This document shows positions 55,985 through 64,000 of a DNA stretch of 64,000 bases, in pieces. The notes below the pieces were generated by a model that was not told the origin of the DNA, did no database searches, and was given only the letters and a program-made list of their open reading frames with translations. Position 1 is the first letter of the stretch; every line of letters starts with the position of its first letter. This DNA is from Lucinisca nassula. Lineage: Eukaryota > Mollusca > Bivalvia > Lucinida > Lucinidae. A program made the translations under genes and the position numbers. The DNA lies in assembly GCA_963580285.1 (NCBI GenBank), contig OY757010.1, positions 216,300,204-216,364,203 of the forward strand, in the 5' to 3' direction.

Positions 55985-57235
55985 TAATACCTATTTCGAT
56001 GGTTTGATCAGTCAGATTTACCCCCCAAGAACTTCAGTTAAATAAAGCAAATTCTTCTGATACCGAGGCCCCGTGTATGGATTTACATCTATCTATTGTA
56101 GATGGATTTGTTTCGTGCAAAATTTATAATAAACGCGATGACTTTGATTTTGAGATTGTTAATTTTCCTTTTTTGGATGGTGATGTTCCTCGTGCGCCAT
56201 CCTATGGCGTTTATATTTCGCAATCAATTCGATTTGCTAGAGTGTGTAGTCATGTAACTGACTTCAACACTCGTAATAAATTATTAACGGCTAAACTCCT
56301 TAATCAGGGTTATCGGTACCATAAACTACGCAAAGCCTTTTCAAAATTTTATAGACGCCATTCTGATTTAATTTCAAAATTCAATATTGGACTTAAATCT
56401 CTTCTGCAACAAGGTCTATCGGAACCCGAATTTTATGGTGACTTAGTATATAAATTCAGAAAAATATATAACCGCAATGACTTCAGCACCCAATTTCATA
56501 AAATCATTCTTCGATATAAAAAGATTGGGTACAACATGGATGTTATACGACAGACTGCATGCATGGTAGTTAACCCAATCACGGTTGGCAACTTTGCTTC
56601 CTTCTTTAATTGCACGCCGGTGGGTCAGGCCTCAGATTCTATGACGGCTCCAACGTAAAGGCTTATTGAGAATTAGAGAGATCTAATTCAAGGTAATGTT
56701 GGTTGGTGCCTGATGCTCTGTCTCTGGTCGGGCCCATCGGAGTCTAACTGTTGGTTTTCTTTTGCTCCAGCATTTCAGTGGTTTCTTGCGGTCGAGTCCT
56801 CACCGTTGTCTCACCTCTGTGGTTCTTTGATTTTTTGTGTTCACGGAGATGTTGCACTGATCAGTTAGGAGGCCTTCATGCGGACTGAACAAATTATTTG
56901 TCTAAATCGCGACGGAAGTAAAGGCGAGGATAATGGCCACGTAAAATCGATTTAGGCCCCCCAGTGGAAATCTTTCCACTGACCGTTCCAAGGCGGTTCT
57001 TCTGTGGCGGTTTATTTATGTTGTTGTTTGTTACTTACTATGTGTATCACTTGTGTCTTTTTATTTTGGATGGACATATGGCCATTTTGTGGGAAAGAAA
57101 CTGTCCTTATGGCCTTCCTTTGTTTAGGTTTCCATTATGGTCTGGTCGCTTAATGTTTGTGTTTCTTTCCCTTTGGTGTCTTTGATGGGTGGAGTAAGTT
57201 AATTGTATCGATTCCTGATCTTTGTTTTACTTATT
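55985..57235 (+). mobile_element. 5'-truncated retroelement R with RT C-terminal remnant and 3' tail
   Basis: This is the best copy of the most abundant family here. A frame encoding YFDGLISQIYPP, then (after a 1-nt insertion) LNKANSSDTEAP and MDLHLSIVDGF through PSYGVYISQSIRFARVC to VGQASDSMTAPT, runs to 56658. It is followed by an untranslated 3' tail that ends ATTGTATCGATTCCTGATC. The protein resembles the region downstream of the RT catalytic core of an animal non-LTR or Penelope-like retroelement; I cannot name the clade with certainty. The other ~20 copies keep only the 3' part, the pattern left by target-primed reverse transcription. Confidence 0.75.
56077..56658 (+). pseudogene. retroelement RT C-terminal region, 193 codons, truncated
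   Basis: The Met at 56077 is not a true start: related codons (LNKANSSDTEAP) precede it in frame, and before those a single extra A breaks the frame. The stretch is rich in Tyr, Phe and basic residues (QGYRYHKLRKAFSKFYRRH). Decayed copies of its end occur on the minus strand at 8917-9215 and 60683-61020. Confidence 0.75.
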
Positions 57236-57239
57236 CTTT

Positions 57240-58120
57240 TCCTAAATGCTTACTGTCCTTGTATTGGTGGTTAGTTGTATCAGCATGATGTCACTTCCCA
57301 TTTTTCGACGGCTCTGACTTTGATTATGTTTGACCCCAATCATTTTTTTTTCTACTAAGTCGAATGAGCGTCTACCTGGTAAAGGGGGGGAGAGTGTTCG
57401 GTCATCAATTGGTCGGCAACAATATTGTAAAGGGTGTTAACAAACCATTTTATACGGTCGTTCTCTCTTTTCGCTGATAGTAGAAGACAGTAAAATGCCG
57501 GCCGTCAATTTTTGCGAGGCATGTGCATTGTTTTGTTTACGGCTTATGTATGGGCCTGCACCAGAAAAGGGTCGTTAGAAAAACTGTCTGGGTCGATACG
57601 GCTTAAATTGTGTCGACTGGGCAGTTTAACTTCAAAACAAGACAAACAACAATCCGTATACTCTCAACTATCCTCTGAGCAAAACAATCAACAAAATATT
57701 TCTATAGTACTCGCAAAGGCAAAGACCTATAAAATGTAATACTGAGTAACTAAGCCCAAATATCACTACTCTAGGACGCCTGATTACACTCTTCCGGAGT
57801 CCATGTCTGTTGGTCTGAACATATATATTTGTCATTTGTCTAATGATTAATGATTTCGGATTAACGCTTGGGTACTACGACCTAAACTACTTTAAATGCT
57901 ATTTTAATGAACTGTAAAAACCAAAATTCCCTTCGATATGGACCCAAGAATAAAACAATGAAACCTTGTAGGAGAAATTTGTGGCAAGACTTAATTTGGC
58001 TATATAAACATGTAGAGTGACACATGAGATATTGCGCGATTTTAGCTAAGCTGCATATCCTGGTATCAACAGGTTAATAAGGTTAATTTCCACAGAATGA
58101 TACCTTTTCATGTTGAATCA
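57240..58120. other. intron, no identified element
   Basis: Contains a decayed SINE-A-like stretch (about 57412-57660: GGTCGGCAACAATATT and GCAGTTTAACTTCAAAACAA). The rest is not recognised. Confidence 0.45.
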
Positions 58121-58124
58121 TAAC

Positions 58125-58356
58125 CGTTACGAAAACACGCCTATTCAAATATACTGAAACTGTTTCCACTTCAAAATGAAGAATTGCCAGATAAAAATTC
58201 TGATAGTTTTTATTTTTCTGTTCAAAATATAGATTGTAGGGCTGTTCTAACGAGTAGCCTGAAGTTATGATTTTGAGCAGAAATGAGAAAAATAAATAAT
58301 GTATACCCCTGTAAACCTCAGTTTTACTTTATGAAAGTAGGCCGTTTTTCATGATG
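58125..58356. mobile_element. MITE family M, diverged copy
   Basis: Ends CGTTACGAAAACACGCCTAT and GGCCGTTTTTCATGATG. The central hairpin is reduced to ATAGATTGTAGGGCTGTTCT. Confidence 0.75.
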
Positions 58357-58491
58357 TACAATAATTCTATTATTATGACATTCAGAAAATTGCATAAAAC
58401 ATTCAACGTTGGTATAGGCTACGCTCAAAGTGTTTCAAAACTCTGCTTATACATAGGCATAAAGACGAGAAGAAAGAAATGTATTCTTTAC

Positions 58492-58596
58492 CTTTAGATT
58501 TTCAACTCTACGAAACGGATCATCTTGGAAAAGTTCTTGGGAAATAATTTGTATGTCGTCGGTTTCTGCCACACTTCGAACGAAATCGTCTATTAC
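58492..58596 (-). CDS. GABA-B-like receptor exon: ligand-binding lobe, first in window
   Basis: This 105-bp exon (35 codons, phase 0 to 0) has acceptor ccatgtgttgcag and donor gtaaag. It encodes VIDDFVRSVAETDDIQIISQ then ELFQDDPFRRVENLK. It matches the GABA-B segment with a helix, I.I..SQ.F..DP....NLK, just before DARIIV. The 16.7-kb intron to the next exon holds the retrozyme and LTR-element nest. I saw no earlier exon between here and the right edge. Confidence 0.88.
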
Positions 58597-58872
58597 CTGC
58601 AACACATGGATATATAAGACAGTTAAGTGTCAGGGTAAAACAAGAGAATGTTCCCGTGGATTGTGTGAAGATAAAACTTTTAACAGAGGATACCAATATA
58701 GAGATCGTTTCCGGAAAGGTGTCGATTGGCAGACCATCGTTCTACCGCGTCGTCAGATCGTACTGAAGGTGTATCTTAATACTACAAACTACAATCTTAA
58801 TACTACAAACTACATTCATCTTCTCTATCACAAGACAGTGTTTGAATATGATCCTTATCATGTTTGCTTTAA

Positions 58873-59455
58873 AGGTCCTGGCCCATCGGAGTCTAACTGT
58901 TGATTTTCTTTTGTTTTAACATTTCAGTGGTTGCTTGCTATCGAATCCTCACCTCTGTGCTTATTTGATGTTTGTGTTTTCGGAGATGTTGCACTGATTA
59001 GTTAGCAGGCCTTCATGCGGACTGAACAAATTATTTGTCTAAATCGCAACGGAAGTAAGGGAAATGATTGCGGCCGCGTTAAATCGATTTAAACCCCCTA
59101 CCCCCTACCCCCACCTCCACACACACAATCATTTCACTGACCGTTCCAAACTGGAAGTGAAGGCAATGATACTTCAGTCGTGATTTAGACAAATACAGTG
59201 TTCAGTCCAGATAAATCAGCGGTGCAACATCTTCGAGAACACAAGGCGGTTTATCTTTGAGTCTGAGAAGTAATTGTATATTTTTGTTTTGGCTAGCCAA
59301 TTTTGGCCATTTTGTGGGAAAGCAACTGTCCTTTTTTGCTATTGATGTTACCTTTAGGGTTTAGTTATTTAACGTTGGAGTTTCTTTCCATTTGGTGTCT
59401 CCGATGGGAGCTTTGGGTTAACTGTATCCATTCCTGATCATTGTTTCAATTTTAT
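58873..59455 (+). repeat. retroelement R, 3' copy with a rearranged piece
   Basis: TGGCCCATCGGAGTCTAACT to ATCCATTCCTGATCATTG. At 59150-59250 a fragment of the same family is present in the opposite orientation. Confidence 0.75.
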
Positions 59456-59594
59456 TTTCCAATAATGTCCCCACACAAGCGCACTTGCGCGCTATGTACC
59501 ACATCTTAGTACAAAACTATATTGCTGACCTCATCCGGTGGTAAAAATCGAGCCCGGATGGGACGAAGGATCGCATCAGTATTTAAACTAGTCA

Positions 59595-59770
59595 GGAAAA
59601 GACACAATCTAAGAATGCAGCCGCCTCAAGTCACCTACAGAAAGTGACACGGGGGCACACACAAAAACAGGTGAAACATGAACCAACGGTACAAAGCCAA
59701 ATAACAAATAAGACAGTGCAAAAATATCGACCGCCTTGGGACGGTCAGTTGAAAAACCCTTATCCTGCTG
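59595..59770 (-). repeat. dispersed repeat family Q copy
   Basis: AAAAGACACAATCTAAGAAT, AAGTGACACGGGGGCACACA, CGACCGCCTTGGGACGGTCA. Confidence 0.6.
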
Positions 59771-59954
59771 AACTCGACACCCCTACCTTTGCAAACATTG
59801 CAGATAAAGATCAGATAGCCTCTGAGGTAGCCATCTGTTCAGCATAACACATGCAGTTTGTAATTTGAACAAATATATTATATCAAGTAATTAGATATGC
59901 TGATAGGCAGCAATAGGTGTGGCTTAATCTATTTATGCAGCAAAATACAGATTA

Positions 59955-60092
59955 AAACTAGAGCTGTCAGTGAAACTGACTAGGGCCCCGGCATCGCTAT
60001 CAGAAATTTGTGGACGGACAGACGGACAGACAGACGGACGGACAGAGTGATTACTATAGGGCACCCACACTTTCAGTGCGGGGCCCTAACTA
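59955..60092. mobile_element. possible short MITE with (GACG)n core
   Basis: ACTAGGGCCCC near the left and GGGGCCCTAA at the right are inverted. Between them is GGACGGACAGACGGACAGAC. Confidence 0.4.
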
Positions 60093-60184
60093 AATTGAAA
60101 ACGTTGAACAGAAAGCTCCACAAATGAAGCACTCAGCCACCTCTAGGCACCATACAATTCCATTTAATAAACACCCCTTTTAAA

Positions 60185-61030
60185 ATAGAAGCGAAGGCAA
60201 TGACCAAGAATCGATATAATTAACCCAGACCGCCCATCAGAGACAACAAAGGGAAAGAAACACAAACATGACCCAATAGCGGAAAGCCAAAATGACAGTT
60301 ACATTTCCACAAAATGGCCAAGTGGTTACCCAAAACAAAAAAGAGACACACCATAACAAATATTAACCGCGACAGAAGAACCGCCGTTGAACGGACAGTG
60401 TAACGAATCCCACTTGAGGGAGGCTTAAAGCGATTAAATGCGGCCACAATCCTCGCCCTTACTTCCGTCGTGCTTTTAACAAATAATGTGTTAAGTCCAC
60501 ATGAAGGCTTCCTAAATCATCAGTGCAACATCTCCGAGAATACAAAAGTCAAACAATCTCAGACATGAAACAACGATGAGTACTCAACACCAAGCAACAA
60601 CTGAAATGCTGGAGCAAAAGAAAACCAACAGTTAGACTCGGGTTGGCCCACCCAGATACAGAGTATCAGGTACCAACCCAGATTACATAAGTAAGCCTTT
60701 ACGCTGGAACCGTCCTAGAATCTGAGGCCTGACCCATCTGCTGCAATTAAAGAAGGAAGCAAAGTTATCAACTGTGATTGGGCTAACAACCATGCATGCA
60801 GTATGTCGTATAACATTTATGCTGTACCCAATCTTTCTATATCGAAGAATGATTTTAAGAAATTGGGTACTGAAATCATTGCAGGTATATATTTTTTCTG
60901 GATTCATATACTAATTCACCATACAATTAGGGCTCCGACAGACCTTATTGCATAAGAGATTTAAGTCCAACATTACATTTTGAATGTAAATAGCAATGCC
61001 GTCTATAAAATTCAGAAAAGGCTTTGCCTT
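60185..61030 (-). mobile_element. retroelement R copy with RT remnant
   Basis: The tail (60185-60682) starts AAATAGAAGCGAAGGCAATG. From 60683 to about 61020 the minus strand encodes decayed RT C-terminus (FLKIILRYRKIGYSINVIRH, then VSPITVDNFASFFNC) with frameshifts. Confidence 0.8.
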
Positions 61031-61042
61031 CTGTCGCGGTTT

Positions 61043-61735
61043 ATTAGCTCATCAGAGCAGAAGGCTCCGGGGGAGCTTATAGGATAGGCAGTTGTCCGTC
61101 GTCGTCGTCTGCGTCGTCGTCGTCTGCGTCGTATGTCCGTCGTCAACACTTTCAAACGACTTCTCCTCTGAAGCCACTGGGCCGATTGGGCCCAAATTTT
61201 ATCTGTAGCATCCTTGGGTGGGGGATTGAAAGTTTGTGTTTTTTATGAAAATCGGCTCATTAGTTTGGTTGCTATGGAAACTTAGAGTTCCCATAGACTT
61301 ATGGGAAAAATTGAAAAATGGCATTTACTGCCAAGCCTCGGCAGATATTTTGACAAAACTTTCATAGAAATGTTCCTTAGACAATCTTCTCTCTGCCAAA
61401 TGAATTTAGGGCTGCTGCTCATTTTTATTGGTTGCCATGGAAACCAAACTGAAAAAAAAAATAGAAAAAAAAATACTTAAAAATCATCTCCTCAGAAACC
61501 GTATGCTCTATGAGGCTGAGAGTTTATGGAAATATTCACCATATTCGCCTTTACAGGTTTTGTGTTTTTTTATGAAAATCGGCTCTTTAGTTTGGTTGCT
61601 ATGGCAACTTAGATTTTCCATAGACTTATAATGGGGAAAATTGAAAAATGGCATTAACTACCAAGCCTTTTTCAAATATTTTAACAAAATTTTCATAGAG
61701 ACGTTCCTTGAATAAACTTCTCTCAGCAATAATAT
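61043..61735 (+). repeat. dispersed low-complexity repeat (GTCGTC and 'ATGAAAATCGGCTC')
   Basis: GGAGCTTATAGGATAGGCAG and a (CGT)n-rich stretch, then two related units with ATGAAAATCGGCTC.TTAGTTT and TTGGTTGCTATGG. The start resembles 12930-13150; the end recurs at 63400-63760. Confidence 0.65.
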
Positions 61736-61739
61736 ATTA

Positions 61740-63290
61740 TGCTTTTATGTCAACCTGTGGGTCCCGTAGGTTGTGCCAGGGCCATGCCCCGCCCCCTCCA
61801 CTTGATAAAATGCTTTATATCTCGGAAACCTTACAGATCCCCACCCCTAAACCATATATATTCTTGTTCCTTATGATAAGACACATTAAGTGACACCAAC
61901 CTGGGGGTTCCCCCGGATGTTCCGGGGACATGCCCCACCACCTCCACTTCATTAAATGCCATTTATCTCAGAAACCATTCAGATCCCCACCCCTAAACCG
62001 TATATATTCTATTTTCTTATGGTAAGACGCACTCAATGACAGCAACCTCGGGGTCCCTTGGGATGTGCCTGGACCATGCCCCACCCCCTCCATTTCATAA
62101 ACGACCCAATATCCAAGAAACCCTACAGATCCCCACCCCTAAACCATATATATTCTCGTTCCTTATGATAATTCGCATTCAGTGACACCAACCTGGGGGA
62201 CACCCAGGATGTGCCGAGGCCATGCCCACCCCCCCCCCCCCCACACTTCATAAAAAGCCAAATATTCCAGAAACCTTACCAATCCCCCCCCCCTAAACCA
62301 TATATATTCTGGTTCCTTATGATGAGATGCATTAAGTGACACCAACTTGGGGGTTCCCCCAGATGTGCCGGGGACATGCCCCACCCCCTCCACTTCATAA
62401 AATGCTATTTATCACAGAAACCATTCAGACCCCTACCCCTTAACCATATATATTCTTGTTCCTTATGATGAGACGCACTCAGTGACACCAACCTGGGGGT
62501 CCCCCCGGATGTGCCGGGGCCATGCCCCATCCCCTCCACTTCATAAAAGACAAAATATTCCAGAAACATTTCAGATCCCCACCCCTAAACCATATATATT
62601 CTTGTTCCTTATGATAAGACACATTCAGTGACACCAACCTAGGAGTCACCCAGGGCATGCCCGGGCCATGCTCCACCCCTCAACCTCACAAAAGACCATA
62701 TAGCTGAGAAACTGTTCAGAGCCCTACCCCTAAACCATAATATATTCTTGTTCCTTATGATAAGACGCAATCAGTGACACCAGCACGGGGGACTCCCAGG
62801 GTGCCACCGGCATGTCCCACCCCTTTACTTCATTAAAAGCCATATATCTCAGAAACTGTTCAGATCCTCACACCTTATTCTTCTTCCTTATGATAAGTCC
62901 CCACTTCATAATAGGCCATATATCTCAGAAGCCATTCAAATCCCCACCCCATAATCACATATATTCTTGTTCATTTTTATTAGACACATTCAGTCACCCC
63001 CATCTTGGGGGTCCGCAGGGATCATTTCTCTCCCATCCACTCCATAAAAGGGCCTCATATCTCAGAAACCATTCAGCATTCAGTGACAGCAATCTTGGGT
63101 TTTTCTGGGATCCACCATGCCCGAATCCCTCCACTGCTTAAAAAGCCTTACATCTCAGGAGCAATACATATCCCCACCGCTAAACCATAATGTCTCTGTT
63201 CCTTTTGATAAGATGCATTTAGTGACACCAACCAGGGCTCCATTGGGTTCATGCCCAACCCTCTCTGCTTTATAAAACACCTAATATTTC
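61740..63290. repeat. ~150-bp minisatellite, about ten units
   Basis: Units share GATCCCCACCCCTAAACCAT, ATATATTCTTGTTCCTTATG, CAGTGACACCAACCTGGGGG and CCATGCCCCACCCCCTCCAC. Units degrade towards 62.8-63.3 kb. Frames inside are repeat artefacts. Confidence 0.9.
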
Positions 63291-63765
63291 AGATACAATC
63301 CACATGAGTGCTCATTTGGGTATGGGGTTTGTTTGGGAGACTTTATAATTGGTAGATTAAAATCATATCCTGTTAAAATAAAATGGCATGGGCAGTGCCC
63401 ACCTGAGCTCTGGTTGATGAAATTTGGCTCTTTGGTTTGTTTGCTATTTCCATTGACTTATAAATGTGGAAAATTGAAAAATGACATTTATGCCTTTCAA
63501 GATATTTTGTCAATTTTACATAGAAATATTCCTTTAAAAATGTTCTTTTAGGCCTATTAGTTGTCACAGATGGGAAATTGTCAATTGTCATCCGTTGTCC
63601 TGCAACAACACATTCAAGCGACATCAGACCTCTGAAGCCACTAGGCTGATTGGGTCAAAATTCTATCTGTAGTATCCTTGGGCGCAGGGCTTCCGTCGTT
63701 AATTAAAATACATTGCTGCCAGTGGGCAGTGCCCCCTGAGCTCTGGTGAGCATAGTGGTCCATGG

Positions 63766-63976
63766 GCCTCTTGTTTTTGTTATGGTTTGTCTTTGAGCGT
63801 GTGTAGGAAAATTGGCCATTTTGTGGGAATGTAACTGTCCTTTTGGCTTGCCGCTAGCAATTTTTACCAATAGGGTATAATTGTTTTATTTTTGTTTGTC
63901 TTTCCCTTTGGTGTCTCTGATGGGAGCTGTGGGTTAATTGTATGGAATACTGATCATTGCCTGCACTTCTATTTTG
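63766..63976 (+). repeat. retroelement R, 3' fragment
   Basis: TTTTTGTTATGGTTTGTCTT to ACTGATCATTGCCTGCACTT and CTATTTT. Confidence 0.8.
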
Positions 63977-64000
63977 CGTTGTTCATCATTACGATAAACC

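Larger units (their letters stand above)
508..58596 (-). other. GABA-B-type (class C GPCR) receptor-like gene, partial, 11 recognised exons
   Basis: The recognised exons, read on the minus strand, join without a phase conflict: 58492-58596, 41713-41778, 41210-41402, 36655-36726, 30433-30597, 27597-27683, 26201-26351, 23839-24266 (interrupted), 6525-6620, 2213-2335 and 508-654. Each has an AG acceptor and a GT donor on the minus strand. The conceptual product follows the GABA-B receptor from the middle of the Venus-flytrap domain through TM5. By family knowledge it would be a plasma-membrane G-protein-coupled receptor with an extracellular ligand-binding lobe. The ligand is not known here. The most conserved pieces (FLAWETRN after TM5, KTWRV after TM3, KLSSPNINN before TM2) resemble GABBR2 at least as much as GABBR1. 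The N-terminal exons and TM6-7 are outside the window. Introns reach about 17 kb and are full of repeats. A SINE in the TM2 exon may make this haplotype non-functional. Confidence 0.9.

Noticed and set aside
56855..56905. CTGATGAG-like core in the retroelement R tail (GCACTGAT.AGTTAGGAGG)
   Set aside because: Lacks GAAA after a helix II in all copies examined; not a hammerhead.
62163..63190. Several frames of 60-109 codons
   Set aside because: They repeat with the ~150-bp minisatellite period and are not genes.
1..64000. CRISPR arrays, operons or other prokaryotic features
   Set aside because: Spliced exons, SINEs and LTR elements show a eukaryotic genome; no regular repeat-spacer array is present.

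Overview
The window is animal nuclear DNA, most likely from a mollusc and probably a bivalve. This is inferred from the AT-rich sequence, the density of tRNA-derived SINEs, palindromic MITEs, cytosolic-style dispersed repeats and satellite blocks, and one metazoan receptor gene with very long introns. There are no bacterial features.

One host gene organises the whole window. On the minus strand, from about 58.6 kb down to 0.5 kb, I can assemble eleven exons with phase-compatible GT-AG boundaries of a class C GPCR resembling GABA-B receptors. The order is ligand-binding lobe (58492-58596, 41713-41778, 41210-41402, 36655-36726, 30433-30597, 27597-27683), TM1 (26201-26351), TM2 (23839-24266), TM3 (6525-6620), TM4 (2213-2335) and TM5 (508-654). 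The first exons lie beyond the right edge, and TM6-7 plus the tail lie beyond the left edge. Three oddities stand out. The TM2 exon is split by a 299-bp SINE with a 14-bp target duplication. A decayed second copy of the TM1 exon sits in the next intron. A 51-bp tandem duplication of an exon end has created a second, in-frame splice donor.

The introns hold nearly everything else. Region 43677-55306 is a nest of elements. A tandem dimer of a 384-bp unit, each complete unit carrying a perfect type I hammerhead ribozyme core (a metazoan retrozyme), was interrupted by a 10.8-kb Ty3/gypsy-class LTR retrotransposon. That element has 2.5-kb LTRs, and its pol order (protease-integrase-RT-RNase H) is the copia-like order known from Gmr1-like elements. 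Its ORFs are broken by stops, a frameshift and a 308-bp duplication.

Other blocks are a 6.1-kb segment bounded by inverted palindrome clusters (12021-18141) that encloses about 3 kb of CCTACCCTA-type degenerate repeats, a higher-order tandem array with embedded LINE and SINE pieces (18.9-22.1 kb), two tandem arrays at 37.7-38.9 kb, and a ~150-bp minisatellite at 61.7-63.3 kb. Scattered throughout are about twenty 3'-end copies of one retroelement, at least five tRNA-like SINE families and several MITE families. All calls were made by eye; no database was searched.
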